Shown: piece by piece, positions 1-8,148 of the stretch
How the letters are laid out: every line of letters starts with the position of its first letter
Numbering within the stretch: position 1 is the first letter of the stretch
DNA from: Isoptericola sp042668085
Lineage (GTDB): Bacteria > Actinomycetota > Actinomycetes > Actinomycetales > Cellulomonadaceae
Direction: 5' to 3'
DNA length: 64,000 nucleotides
NCBI RefSeq assembly: GCF_042668085.1
Contig: NZ_JBHVBO010000003.1
Span: 1 to 64,000 of the forward strand
Notes under the pieces: generated by a model
Databases searched by the model: none
Seen by the model: only the letters and a program-made list of their open reading frames with translations
What the model was told of the DNA's origin: nothing
Position numbers and translations under genes: made by a program

Positions 1-182
1 GACGCGACAAGCGTCAGGGTCTCGCCGCTGGCCGGGTTCTCGACGGCGAACGTGCCGCCGTCGGACGCGTCGCGCCAGGCGCCGCCGACCAGCAGGCCGG
101 TGGGCGTGGTGCCCAGCAGCTCGGCCGCGCGTTCGCGAGGGCTCGTGGTGCTGGTCGGAGTGGCCGGAGTGGTCGTCGTCAT
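1..182 (-). CDS. gabD: NAD(P)-dependent succinate-semialdehyde dehydrogenase-like, N-terminal fragment
   Basis: Only the first about 60 codons are in the window; the gene runs off the left edge. The start has a Thr/Pro-rich lead, then a segment ending in LLVGGAWRDASDGGTFAVENP, the typical opening of succinate-semialdehyde dehydrogenases in the ALDH superfamily. The ATG at 182 overlaps the stop of the upstream aldolase gene as ATGA, so the two are probably translationally coupled. In the homoprotocatechuate pathway HpaI releases pyruvate and succinic semialdehyde, so a gabD-type enzyme directly after hpaI would oxidise the semialdehyde to succinate. The assignment rests on a short N-terminus plus context, and no catalytic residues are visible. 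Confidence 0.72.
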   Translation of the reverse strand, partial: MTTTTPATPTSTTSPRERAAELLGTTPTGLLVGGAWRDASDGGTFAVENPASGETLTLVA

Positions 183-1006
183 CGGGTTCCACCGTCCTTC
201 GGCTGTGCGGTCGTCGTGCGGGAGGCGACGCGCGCGGCGAGCTGCTCGGAGCCGCGCGCGATCAGGGTGACGTCGGCGCCGACGACGACGTAGGCCGCCC
301 CGGCGTCGAGGTAGCGGTCGGCCATGGCCGGGTCGAACGCGTTGACACCGGCCGGAGTCCCCACGGAGCGGCACGCGGCGATCGCGCCGAGCACGGCGTC
401 GACGACCTCGGGGTGGTCCTGCTGGCCGAGGTGGCCGAGCGACGCGGCGAGGTCCGCGGGGCCGATGAGCACGGCGCCGACGCCGTCCGTGCCGGCGATG
501 GCGGCGGCGTCGTCGATCGCGGCGCGCGTCTCGAGCTGCACGACGAGCGTGATGCCGTCGTCCGCGCCGCCGAGGTAGCCGGGCACGCGCGCCCACCGTG
601 ACGAACGGGCGAGCGCGCTGCCCACGCCGCGCACGCCGGCGGGCGGGTACCGGACCGCGCGGACGGCGGCCTCGGCCTCGGCGGCGGAGTCGACCATGGG
701 CACCAGGACGTTCGTGGCCCCCAGGTCGAGCACGCGCTTGAGGCCCACCGGGTCGCCGGATGGCACGCGCACGAGCGTCGCGACCGGGTACGCGGCGGTG
801 GCCTGGAGCTGCGCGAGGACCGTGGTGAGGTCGTTCGGCCCGTGCTCGCCGTCGACCAGCACGACGTCGAGCCCGCTACCGGCGAGCAGCTCCGCCGCCA
901 CGGGGCTGCCCATCGACGACCAGGCGCCGACGAGGGGGCGGCCCTCGTCCGCGGCCTCGGTGAGCATCGCGGCCAGCGAGCGGTCGGTGGTCAGACGAAG
1001 CGGCAT
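179..1006 (-). CDS. hpaI: 4-hydroxy-2-oxoheptanedioate aldolase (HpcH/HpaI family)
   Basis: This class II pyruvate aldolase would cleave 4-hydroxy-2-oxo-heptane-1,7-dioate into pyruvate and succinic semialdehyde, the last carbon-carbon cleavage of homoprotocatechuate catabolism, in the cytosol. The 275-residue protein has the family's DGEHGPND segment (residues 52-59, candidate base His55), the Arg of TLVRVP (about residue 80) and metal-site segments VQLETRAA and LIGPADLAASLG. The length is normal for the family. The ATG at 1006 was chosen because it is the only Met giving the standard N-terminus; the gene overlaps the end of hpaH by 16 bp. It is followed by the ATGA-coupled gabD-like gene. 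Substrate is inferred from the operon; relatives act on 2-keto-3-deoxy sugar acids. Confidence 0.9.
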   Translation of the reverse strand: MPLRLTTDRSLAAMLTEAADEGRPLVGAWSSMGSPVAAELLAGSGLDVVLVDGEHGPNDLTTVLAQLQATAAYPVATLVRVPSGDPVGLKRVLDLGATNVLVPMVDSAAEAEAAVRAVRYPPAGVRGVGSALARSSRWARVPGYLGGADDGITLVVQLETRAAIDDAAAIAGTDGVGAVLIGPADLAASLGHLGQQDHPEVVDAVLGAIAACRSVGTPAGVNAFDPAMADRYLDAGAAYVVVGADVTLIARGSEQLAARVASRTTTAQPKDGGTR

Positions 1007-1803
1007 GTCACGGCCCCCAAGGTCCCGTAGTCGGCGTGCACGGTGTCGCCGGGGTGCACCCACGTGGGGCGGGTGAACGACCCGGACAGGACGGTCTCGC
1101 CGGCGGCGAGCGAGTCGCCGTGCGCGGCCAGCTTGTTCGCGAGCCAGGCGACGCCGGCGGCGGGGTGGCCCAGCACGCCCGCGGCCACGCCCGTCTCCTC
1201 GATCGTCTCGTTCCGGTACAGCAGGGCGGACACCCACCGCAGGTCGACGTCGTCGACCCGCACGGGCCGCCCGCCCACCACCATGGCACCCATGGCGGCG
1301 TTGTCGCTGATGGTGTCGACGATGGTGCGCCCGGGCATCTCGACGCGGGCGTCGAGGATCTCCAGCGCGGGCACCACGCGGTCGGTGGCGCGCAGCACGT
1401 CGGTCACGGTGATGCCGGGGCCCTTCAGCGGGGCGCCGAGGACGAACGCGAGCTCCACCTCCACCCGCACGTTGGAGTCAGCGGCGTGCTCCACGACGCT
1501 GCCGGACTCCAGCACCATGTCGTCGAAGATGACGCCGTAGTCCGGCTCGGTGATGCCGGTCGCGGCCTGCATGGCCTTGGACGTCAGCCCGATCTTGTGC
1601 CCGACGACGCGGCGCCCGGCCGCGACGCCGCGGTCACGCCACGTGCGCTGCACGGCGTACGCGTCCGCGACCGTCATCCCCTCGTGCCGCGCGGTGAGCA
1701 GCGGCACGGGGGTGCGGGTGCGGTCGGCCTCGGCGAGCTCGTCGGCGATGGCGACGACGGCCGCGTCGTCGAGCGTGCGCTCGCCGTCCGGCGTCGTGCT
1801 CAC
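991..1803 (-). CDS. hpaH: 2-oxo-hept-3-ene-1,7-dioate hydratase
   Basis: This member of the hydratase/decarboxylase branch of the FAH superfamily (MhpD/HpaH type) would hydrate 2-oxo-hept-3-ene-1,7-dioate to 4-hydroxy-2-oxoheptanedioate, the step before HpaI. The 270-residue protein shows KIGLTSKAMQ near residues 70-80, the metal-binding ExE pair in VRVEVELAFVLG, and a central EILDARVEMPG block, all usual for this family. Translation probably starts at the GTG at 1803, which overlaps the hpaD stop (GTGA), matching the tight coupling along this operon. An MhpD-like hydratase of another meta pathway is the alternative; the flanking hpaD and hpaI make HpaH the better call. Confidence 0.9.
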   Translation of the reverse strand: MSTTPDGERTLDDAAVVAIADELAEADRTRTPVPLLTARHEGMTVADAYAVQRTWRDRGVAAGRRVVGHKIGLTSKAMQAATGITEPDYGVIFDDMVLESGSVVEHAADSNVRVEVELAFVLGAPLKGPGITVTDVLRATDRVVPALEILDARVEMPGRTIVDTISDNAAMGAMVVGGRPVRVDDVDLRWVSALLYRNETIEETGVAAGVLGHPAAGVAWLANKLAAHGDSLAAGETVLSGSFTRPTWVHPGDTVHADYGTLGAVTCRFV

Positions 1804-2954
1804 AGGGTCGCCCCCAGCTTGAAGCCCTGCACGCCACCGCCGTCGACGTCGTCCCGGCGGGTGTAGGAGAAGCCGTCGGCGCCGACGGTCACCTCCATCT
1901 CGGAGTCGTCCGTGCGGGCGACGACGGGCTGCGGGACGCCGTCGAGGTCCAGCACGAGGGACGCCTCGGTGTACCAGCTGGGGACGACGGGGTTGCCCCA
2001 CCAGTCGCGGCGCTGGTTGTCGTGCACGTCCCACGTGACGACCGGGTTGTCCGGGTCACCGGTGTAGTAGTCCTGCGTGTAGATCTCGACGCGGTGCCCG
2101 TCGGGGTCGCGCAGGTACAGGTAGAACGCGTTGGAGACGCCGTGGCGGCCCGGGCCGCGCTCGATGGCGTCGGAGCGGCGCAGCGCGCCGAGCTTGTCGC
2201 AGATGGCGAGGATGTTGTGCTTCTCGTGCGTCGCGAACGCCACGTGGTGCATGCGCGGGCCGTCGCCGCCGGTCATGGCGGTGTCGTGCACGGTCGGCTT
2301 GCGGCGCATCCAGGCGGCGTAGACGGTGCCGGCGTCGTCCTGGATGTCCTCGGTGACGCGGAAGCCCAGGTCCTGCATGAACTTCACGGCCCGCGGCACG
2401 TCGGGTGTGACCTGGTTGAAGTGGTCCAGGCGCACCAGCTCGCCGGGGGTGTGCAGGTCGTAGCGCCACGACAGCCGCTCGACGTGCTCGGTCTGGTAGA
2501 AGAACTCGTACGGGAAGCCGAGCGGGTCGATCACCCGGACCGAGTCGCCGATGCCCTTGGTGAAGCCCTCCGGGGCGCGGCGCACCTCGCAGCCGAGCTC
2601 CGTGTAGAAGGCGACGGCCTTCTCGAGGTCCTCCGGCGTGCGCACGCGGTAGGAGAACGCGGCGACCGCGGCGACGTCGCCCTGGCGCAGCACCAGGTTG
2701 TGGTGGATGAACTCCTCGGTGGAGCGCAGGTAGATGCTCTTCTCGTCCTCCTCGGTGACGTACAGGCCGAGCACGTCCACGTAGAACTCGCGGGAGGCGG
2801 CGAGGTCCGTGACGACGAGCTCCATGTACGCGCAGCGCAGGATGTCGGGTGCGGGGCTCGACGGCGTGGCGATCGGGTTGTCCGAGTGGATCGGCGCCTC
2901 CTGGGAGACGTAGAAGCCCGAGGAGGTGAGGGTGCGGTCGTTCAGGTGGGTCAT
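1800..2954 (-). CDS. hpaD: 3,4-dihydroxyphenylacetate (homoprotocatechuate) 2,3-dioxygenase
   Basis: This extradiol ring-cleavage dioxygenase of the vicinal-oxygen-chelate superfamily would convert homoprotocatechuate and O2 to 5-carboxymethyl-2-hydroxymuconate semialdehyde. The 384-residue protein matches the actinobacterial HPCD/MndD type (Brevibacterium, Arthrobacter). Metal ligands are visible at His178, His237 and Glu290, with the same spacing (59 and 112) as His155/His214/Glu267 of the Brevibacterium enzyme. Second-sphere residues equivalent to its His200, His248 and Tyr257 are also present (His223, His271, Tyr280). The N-terminus is about 23 residues longer than that enzyme. Whether iron or manganese is used cannot be read from sequence. 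It lies 15 bp after hpaE and is coupled to hpaH. Confidence 0.95.
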   Translation of the reverse strand: MTHLNDRTLTSSGFYVSQEAPIHSDNPIATPSSPAPDILRCAYMELVVTDLAASREFYVDVLGLYVTEEDEKSIYLRSTEEFIHHNLVLRQGDVAAVAAFSYRVRTPEDLEKAVAFYTELGCEVRRAPEGFTKGIGDSVRVIDPLGFPYEFFYQTEHVERLSWRYDLHTPGELVRLDHFNQVTPDVPRAVKFMQDLGFRVTEDIQDDAGTVYAAWMRRKPTVHDTAMTGGDGPRMHHVAFATHEKHNILAICDKLGALRRSDAIERGPGRHGVSNAFYLYLRDPDGHRVEIYTQDYYTGDPDNPVVTWDVHDNQRRDWWGNPVVPSWYTEASLVLDLDGVPQPVVARTDDSEMEVTVGADGFSYTRRDDVDGGGVQGFKLGATL

Positions 2955-2969
2955 CTCTGGCGTCCTTGC

Positions 2970-4475
2970 TCAGTTCTTGCCGAACGTGGGGTTGTGGACC
3001 TTGCCGAGCGTGATGTGCACGGCCTGCTGGTCGGTGTAGAAGTCGATGGAGCGGTACCCGCCCTCGTGGCCCAGGCCGGACGCCTTGACGCCGCCGAACG
3101 GGGTGCGCAGGTCGCGCACGTTGTTCGAGTTCAGCCAGACCATCCCGGCCTCGACGGCCTGGGAGAAGTTGTGGGCGCGCTTGAGGTCGTTGGTCCAGAT
3201 GTAGGCCGCGAGCCCGTACTTCACGCCGTTGGCGAGCTCGAGCGCCTCGGCCTCGGTGTCGAAGGGCGTGATCGCGACGACGGGGCCGAAGATCTCCTCC
3301 TGGAAGATCCGGGCGTCGGGCTTCACGTCCGCGAAGACGGTGGGGGCCACGAAGTTGCCCGTCTCGAAGCCCTCCGGGCGGCCGCCGCCGGCCACGAGGC
3401 GCCCCTCGGTCTTGCCGAGCTCGACGTAGCTCATGACCTTCTCGAAGTGCTCCGGGTGCACGAGGGCGCCCACCTCGGTGTCCTTCTCGTGCGGGTATCC
3501 GACGCGCACGCGCTTCGCCTGGGCGGCGTACCGCTCGACGAACTCGTCGTAGACGGCACGCTCCACGAGGATGCGCGAGCCGGCCGTGCAGCGCTCGCCG
3601 TTGAGGGAGAAGACGCCGAAGATCGTCGCGTCGATCGCGGCGTCGAGGTCGGCGTCGGCGAAGACGACGGCGGGCGACTTGCCGCCCAGCTCCATCGACA
3701 GGCCCTTGAGGTACGGGGCGGCGTTGCCGAAGATCAGCTGGCCGGTGCTGCTCTCGCCGGTGAAGGAGATGAGCGGCACGTCGGGGTGCTTGACCAGCGC
3801 GTCGCCGGCCTCCTCGCCCAGGCCGTTGACGAGGTTGAACACGCCCTGGGGCAGCCCGGCCTCCTCGAAGATCCCGGCCCACAGCGACGCGGACAGCGGC
3901 GTGAACTCGGCGGGCTTGAGCACCACGGTGTTGCCGGTGGCGAGCGCGGGGGCGAGCTTCCACGACTCGAGCATGAACGGCGTGTTCCACGGCGTGATGA
4001 GGCCGGCGACGCCGATCGGCTTGCGGTTGACGTAGTTGATCTGGCGGCCGGGCACCTTGTAGGTGTCGTCGGCCTGCGCCACGATCAGGTCCGCGAAGAA
4101 GCGGAAGTTCTCGGCCGCGCGGCGGGCCTGGCCCAGGGCCTGGGTGATCGGCAGGCCGGAGTCGAAGGACTCCAGCTCGGCGAGGCGCGCGTCGCGCGAC
4201 TCCACGAGGTCGGCGATCTTGTGCAGCACCCGCGAGCGCTCGCGGGGCAGCATCTTCGGCCACGGGCCCTCCGTGAACGCGCGGCGCGCGGCGGCGACGG
4301 CGGCGTCGACATCGGCCTTCTTGCCCGCGGCGGCCTGGAGGTAGGTCTCGTTCGAGACCGGGTCCAGCACGTCGAAGGTGGCGCCGTCGAGGGAGTCGAC
4401 GAAGCGGCCGTCGATGTAGTGCCGGATCGCGGCGGGCAGGTCGGCGGGGCGATGGGTCTGGGTCTGCTCGGTCAT
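2970..4475 (-). CDS. hpaE: 5-carboxymethyl-2-hydroxymuconate-semialdehyde dehydrogenase
   Basis: This NAD-dependent aldehyde dehydrogenase would oxidise the HpaD ring-fission product to 5-carboxymethyl-2-hydroxymuconate. The 501-residue protein has the ALDH general base Glu262 in MELGGKSP and the nucleophile Cys296 in NGERCTAGS, plus a VAGLITPWNTPF cofactor segment. The N-terminal HYIDGRFVDSLDGATFDVLDP block is typical of HpaE. The ATG at 4475 overlaps the stop of the upstream GntR gene as ATGA. Betaine-aldehyde-type dehydrogenases look similar, so the specificity comes from the adjacent hpaD. Confidence 0.92.
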   Translation of the reverse strand: MTEQTQTHRPADLPAAIRHYIDGRFVDSLDGATFDVLDPVSNETYLQAAAGKKADVDAAVAAARRAFTEGPWPKMLPRERSRVLHKIADLVESRDARLAELESFDSGLPITQALGQARRAAENFRFFADLIVAQADDTYKVPGRQINYVNRKPIGVAGLITPWNTPFMLESWKLAPALATGNTVVLKPAEFTPLSASLWAGIFEEAGLPQGVFNLVNGLGEEAGDALVKHPDVPLISFTGESSTGQLIFGNAAPYLKGLSMELGGKSPAVVFADADLDAAIDATIFGVFSLNGERCTAGSRILVERAVYDEFVERYAAQAKRVRVGYPHEKDTEVGALVHPEHFEKVMSYVELGKTEGRLVAGGGRPEGFETGNFVAPTVFADVKPDARIFQEEIFGPVVAITPFDTEAEALELANGVKYGLAAYIWTNDLKRAHNFSQAVEAGMVWLNSNNVRDLRTPFGGVKASGLGHEGGYRSIDFYTDQQAVHITLGKVHNPTFGKN

Positions 4476-5194
4476 CACTTCTCCGAAGGGTGGGGACGGT
4501 GGGACGCCTGGCGGGCGAGGACGGCGTCGAGGGTGTTGGTGCGGTGGCGGCGGGCGGCGAGCTCGACGTCGAGCGCCTCCGTGCGCCCCGCCTGCAGCCC
4601 GCCGATCAGGTCGAGGATCCCGTCGTGCTCGGCGACGGACTCCCGCGCCCGGCCGGGCACGAACGAGAACGACGAGTCGCGCAGCACGGTCATGCGCCGC
4701 CAGCCGCGGTGGACGAGGTCGAGCACGTGCGGGTTGGGGCACGGCTCGAACAGCACCGCGTGGAACTCGAGGTTGAGCTCGGTGAAGCGGTGCGGGTCGA
4801 AGTCGGCGAGGCAGTCGCGCATCCGCTCGTTGACCGCCCGCGCGGCGTCGAGCTGCGTGGCGGACAGGTGCGGGGCCGACAGCGCGGTGGCGAAGCCCTC
4901 GACCAGCGCCAGCGTCTCCATCGTGTGCTGGTACTCGGTCTCCTTGAGCAGCGCGACCTGGGCGCCGACGTTGCGCTCGAACGTCACCAGCCCCTCCGCC
5001 TCGAGGCGGCGGATCGCCTCGCGCACGGGCACCACGGACATGTCGAGCTCGCCCGCGAGCTGCGCCAGCACGAGGCGGTAGCCGGGCACGAAGCGCCCGT
5101 CCTCGATCCGCTCGCGCAGGTACGCGTACGCGCGCTGGGACTTGCTCATGGTGCCGTCGGCCGAGCCGGTCGGGGCACCGGCGGTGACGCTCAC
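4475..5194 (-). CDS. GntR-family (FCD) transcriptional regulator of the hpa operon
   Basis: A 239-residue regulator has an N-terminal winged helix (about residues 17-85, with LAGELDMSVVPVREAIRRLEAEGLV as its helix-turn-helix and wing, here quoted in part: VVPVREAIRRLEAEGLV) and an all-helical FCD ligand domain. The FCD domain carries metal-site-like residues in the ELNLEFHAVLFE and AEHDGILD segments. It is probably the local repressor, with an aromatic acid or ring-fission intermediate as effector, and may bind the palindrome at 6694-6715. The GTG start at 5194 overlaps the stop of hpaG (GTGA), which decides it over the internal ATG at 5149. Its stop overlaps the hpaE start. Lying inside the operon suggests autoregulation. 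It is unrelated to the MarR-type HpaR of enterobacteria. Confidence 0.85.
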   Translation of the reverse strand: MSVTAGAPTGSADGTMSKSQRAYAYLRERIEDGRFVPGYRLVLAQLAGELDMSVVPVREAIRRLEAEGLVTFERNVGAQVALLKETEYQHTMETLALVEGFATALSAPHLSATQLDAARAVNERMRDCLADFDPHRFTELNLEFHAVLFEPCPNPHVLDLVHRGWRRMTVLRDSSFSFVPGRARESVAEHDGILDLIGGLQAGRTEALDVELAARRHRTNTLDAVLARQASHRPHPSEK

Positions 5195-6660
5195 GACGCG
5201 CCCCCGGCGGTCTCCCGCTCGTACCGCGCACGCCACTCGGCGTTCATGGGGAACAGCCCGTCGACGGGCGCGCCGGCGGCGACCTGCTGCGCGACCCACG
5301 CGTCGGCGGCCTCCTGGGCCTCGGCCTCGGCGAGCACCTCCTCGACGAGCGCGGGCGGGATGACGAGGACGCCGTCGCCGTCGCCCACGACGACGTCGCC
5401 CGGCTGCACCGCGGCGCCGCCGCAGGCGACCGTCACGTCGGTCTCCCACGGCACGTGCTTGCGGCCGAGGACGGACGGGTGCGGGCCCTGCGAGAAGACG
5501 GGGATGCCGATCTCGGCGACGGCGTCGGCGTCGCGCACGCCGCCGTCGGTGACGATCGCGGCCGCGCCGCGCACGTGGGCGCGCAGGGCGAGGACGTCGC
5601 CCACGGTGCCGGTGCCGCGCTCGCCGCGGGCCTCGACGACGATCACCTCGCCGGGCTCGACGGCGTCGAACGCGCGCTTCTGCGCGTTGAAGCCGCCGCC
5701 GTGGGAGGCGAACAGGTCGGGGCGGAAGGGGATGAGCCGCAGCGTGCGGGCGGTGCCGACGAACCGGTCGCCGGGGTGGTTGCCGTGCACGCCCTCGACG
5801 AAGACGTCGGTGTAGCCGCGCTTGCGCAGCGCCGCCGACAGGGTGGCCACGGCGACGCCGGCGAACCGCTCGCGCATCGCGTCCGTGAGCGTGAAGGCCG
5901 GCTCGGGCGCGGGGACCGGCGTGCCCCAGGCCTCGGCCCGCTGCTTCTCGTCCACCGCCGGCTTCGACCCGAAGTCGCCGAACGCGCGCGTGCCGGCGGT
6001 GACGGTGGTGACGAGCCGGCCGCTGGACAGCGGTTCCGAGGCACGCGCGCCGGGTGCCTCGGGGGCGTCCACCTCGACCTCGACGACCTGCCCCGGCCCG
6101 ACGACCGACGACCCTGCCGGTGTCCCGGTGAGGATCACGTCGCCCGGCTCGAGCGTGAGGTGCTGGGACAGGTCCGCGACGAGGCGGCCGAAGTCGAACA
6201 GCAGCGTGCCGGTGGAGTCGTCCTGCACGAGCTCGCCGTCCACCCAGGTGCGCACGCGCAGGCCCGCGGGGTCGATTTCGGACGCGGGGATCCAGCGCGG
6301 ACCGAGCGGCGTGTAGCCGTCGCCGCCCTTGTTGCGGAGGTTGGAGCCCTTGTCGGCGGCGCGCAGGTCGTAGAGGCCGAAGTCGTTGGCCGCGGTGACG
6401 GCGTCGACGTGCGACCAGCCGTCGGCGGGGGAGACCCAGCGCGCGGCGGTCCCGATGCGGATCGCGACCTCGCCCTCGAAGGCCAGGAGCTCGGTGCCGA
6501 GCGGGCGCTCGATGGTGCCGCCCGTCGCGGCGAGCGACGAGCCGGGCTTGAGGAAGTAGGACGGCTGGCTCGGCGTCCGGCCCCGCTGCGCTGCGCGGGA
6601 CGGATAGTTCAGGTGGACGGCGATGATCTTGCCGGGCTTGGGCTGGTCGTCGGTGACCAC
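5191..6660 (-). CDS. hpaG: HpaG-like FAH-domain isomerase fused to an RraA-like decarboxylase/aldolase domain
   Basis: A 489-residue two-domain enzyme. Residues about 1-225 form a fumarylacetoacetate-hydrolase fold with metal ligands Glu62 and Glu64 (AFEGEVAIRIG) and Asp93 (AANDFGLYDLR), and the LTGTPAGSS motif. Residues about 265-470 match the RraA/HMG-aldolase family, with a GDVLALRAHVRG segment and Arg376-Asp377 in DGGVRDADAV. In enterobacteria HpaG is two tandem FAH domains carrying the isomerase and the 5-oxopent-3-ene-1,2,5-tricarboxylate decarboxylase. Here the second domain is an RraA fold, a family that includes oxaloacetate decarboxylases. I infer the same overall step. The start is the GTG at 6660; a GTG at 6666 is equally in frame, and no strong ribosome binding site separates them. 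Confidence 0.82.
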   Translation of the reverse strand: MVTDDQPKPGKIIAVHLNYPSRAAQRGRTPSQPSYFLKPGSSLAATGGTIERPLGTELLAFEGEVAIRIGTAARWVSPADGWSHVDAVTAANDFGLYDLRAADKGSNLRNKGGDGYTPLGPRWIPASEIDPAGLRVRTWVDGELVQDDSTGTLLFDFGRLVADLSQHLTLEPGDVILTGTPAGSSVVGPGQVVEVEVDAPEAPGARASEPLSSGRLVTTVTAGTRAFGDFGSKPAVDEKQRAEAWGTPVPAPEPAFTLTDAMRERFAGVAVATLSAALRKRGYTDVFVEGVHGNHPGDRFVGTARTLRLIPFRPDLFASHGGGFNAQKRAFDAVEPGEVIVVEARGERGTGTVGDVLALRAHVRGAAAIVTDGGVRDADAVAEIGIPVFSQGPHPSVLGRKHVPWETDVTVACGGAAVQPGDVVVGDGDGVLVIPPALVEEVLAEAEAQEAADAWVAQQVAAGAPVDGLFPMNAEWRARYERETAGGAS

Positions 6661-6693
6661 GGGCACCCCACTGTCAGGTCGAGGGCTGTCATG

Positions 6694-6715
6694 TCGTATC
6701 TCGGATGATATACGA
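6694..6715. promoter_or_regulatory. Palindromic operator between the hpa operon and the MHS transporter
   Basis: A 22-bp imperfect inverted repeat has half-sites TCGTATCTC and GATATACGA around GGAT; the outer TCGTAT/ATACGA arms are perfect. It lies in the 102-bp divergent region. It overlaps a plus-strand -10-like TACGAT (6711-6716) and a minus-strand -10-like TATCAT (6705-6710), so one bound repressor could control both directions. The hpa GntR protein is the obvious candidate. That link is inference. Confidence 0.6.
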
Positions 6716-6762
6716 TTCCTGCCACTGCACCACCCGCGGACTGACAGAGAGGTCTTCCGGAC

Positions 6763-8145
6763 ATGACCACCGGCACCGCCGCCGTCCCCAGCGACACCGA
6801 ACGTCGCGAGCTCCGACGCGTCGCCTTCGCGACCGTCATCGGCACCACCATCGAGTGGTACGACTTCTTCCTCTACGCCAACGCCGCCGGCCTCGTGTTC
6901 GGCGCGCTGTTCTTCGAGCCGGCCGGCCCTGCCGCGGCGACGCTCCTGTCGTTCGCCACGGTGGGGATCAGCTTCCTCTTCCGCCCGCTCGGCGCGTTCC
7001 TCGCCGGCCACTACGGCGACAAGATCGGCCGCAAGGCGATGCTGGTCGTGACGCTGATCCTCATGGGCGTGGCGACCACCCTCATCGGCCTCCTGCCCAC
7101 CTACGCGCAGATCGGTATCGCCGCGCCGATCCTGCTGGTCGTGCTGCGCGTGCTGCAGGGTCTGTCGACCGGCGGCGAGTGGGGCGGCGCGGTCCTCATG
7201 GCCGTCGAGCACGCCCCGGCCGGCCGGCGCGGGCGCATGGGCGCGTTCCCGCAGATGGGCGTGCCCCTGGGCATGCTGCTCGCCTCCGGCGTCCTCGCCC
7301 TCATGACCGGCGTCATCTCCCCGGGAGACGCGTTCGTCGAGTGGGGCTGGCGCATCCCGTTCCTGCTGAGCTTCGTGCTGGTCGTCGTCGGCATGGTGGT
7401 GCGCCGCAAGGTCGAGGAGAGCCCGGTCTTCACCGAGCTCGCGGTCAAGCGCGAGCGCAGCCGGATGCCGATCGTCGAGCTGTTCCGGAAGCACTGGCTG
7501 CTCGTGATCCTTGCCGCGCTCACCTTCGCGGGCAACAACGCGGCCGGGTACATGACGACCGGCGGGTTCCTGCAGAACTACGCCACGACGCCGATCGCCG
7601 AGGGCGGGCACGTGGGGATGGACCGCACGCCCGTGCTGCTGGCGGTAGCGGGCTCCGCGGCGGTGTGGCTGCTCTTCACCTGGCTGGGCGCGAGCCTGTC
7701 CGACCGGATCGGGCGGCGGAACACCTACATCGCGGGCTGGATCGTCTTCCTCATCACGGTGTGGTTCCTGTTCCCGCTGGTGGAGACCGGAAGCGCGTGG
7801 CTGTTCTTCGTCGGCATCGCGCTGTTCACCATCGGCAACGGCTTCACGTACGGCCCCCAGGCCGCGTACTTCACGGAGCTGTTCCCCGCGTCCATCCGGT
7901 ACTCCGGCGTCTCCATCGCGTACGCGATCGGTGCCGTCCTCGGCGGGGCGTTCGCACCGCTGATCTCGGCGTGGCTCGTCCAGGCCACCGGTACGAGCCG
8001 GGCCGTCGCCTGGTACATGGCGGGCATCATGACGCTCGCGTTCGCGGCGACGCTCCTGCTGCGCGACCGCACGGACATCCCGCTCGGCCCGGACGCCGAG
8101 GAGGCACAGTCCGAGAGCCCGATCTACGGGGTCACGCGAGCCTGA
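6763..8145 (+). CDS. MFS transporter, metabolite:H+ symporter (MHS) type
   Basis: A 460-residue integral membrane protein with 12 predicted membrane segments. The N-terminal TIEWYDFFLYANAAG opening and the GDKIGRK loop after the second helix (repeated as SDRIGRRNT in the second half) mark the MHS subfamily, whose members import organic acids such as shikimate, citrate, ketoglutarate and aromatic acids with protons. Its position divergent from the hpa operon, across a shared palindrome, suggests uptake of (hydroxy)phenylacetate-type acids. The substrate is inferred from context only. The ATG at 6763 gives a normal short cytosolic N-terminus. The stop lies 3 bp from the end of the convergent HtaA-domain gene. 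Confidence 0.9.
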   Translation: MTTGTAAVPSDTERRELRRVAFATVIGTTIEWYDFFLYANAAGLVFGALFFEPAGPAAATLLSFATVGISFLFRPLGAFLAGHYGDKIGRKAMLVVTLILMGVATTLIGLLPTYAQIGIAAPILLVVLRVLQGLSTGGEWGGAVLMAVEHAPAGRRGRMGAFPQMGVPLGMLLASGVLALMTGVISPGDAFVEWGWRIPFLLSFVLVVVGMVVRRKVEESPVFTELAVKRERSRMPIVELFRKHWLLVILAALTFAGNNAAGYMTTGGFLQNYATTPIAEGGHVGMDRTPVLLAVAGSAAVWLLFTWLGASLSDRIGRRNTYIAGWIVFLITVWFLFPLVETGSAWLFFVGIALFTIGNGFTYGPQAAYFTELFPASIRYSGVSIAYAIGAVLGGAFAPLISAWLVQATGTSRAVAWYMAGIMTLAFAATLLLRDRTDIPLGPDAEEAQSESPIYGVTRA

Positions 8146-8148
8146 CCG

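Noticed and set aside
2022..5081. Very long plus-strand frame opposite the hpa genes (1019 codons)
   Set aside because: It is the antisense shadow of hpaD, hpaE and the GntR gene: the composition is Val/Leu/Arg/Gly/Asp-rich without domains, while the minus strand encodes clear enzymes with intact active sites.
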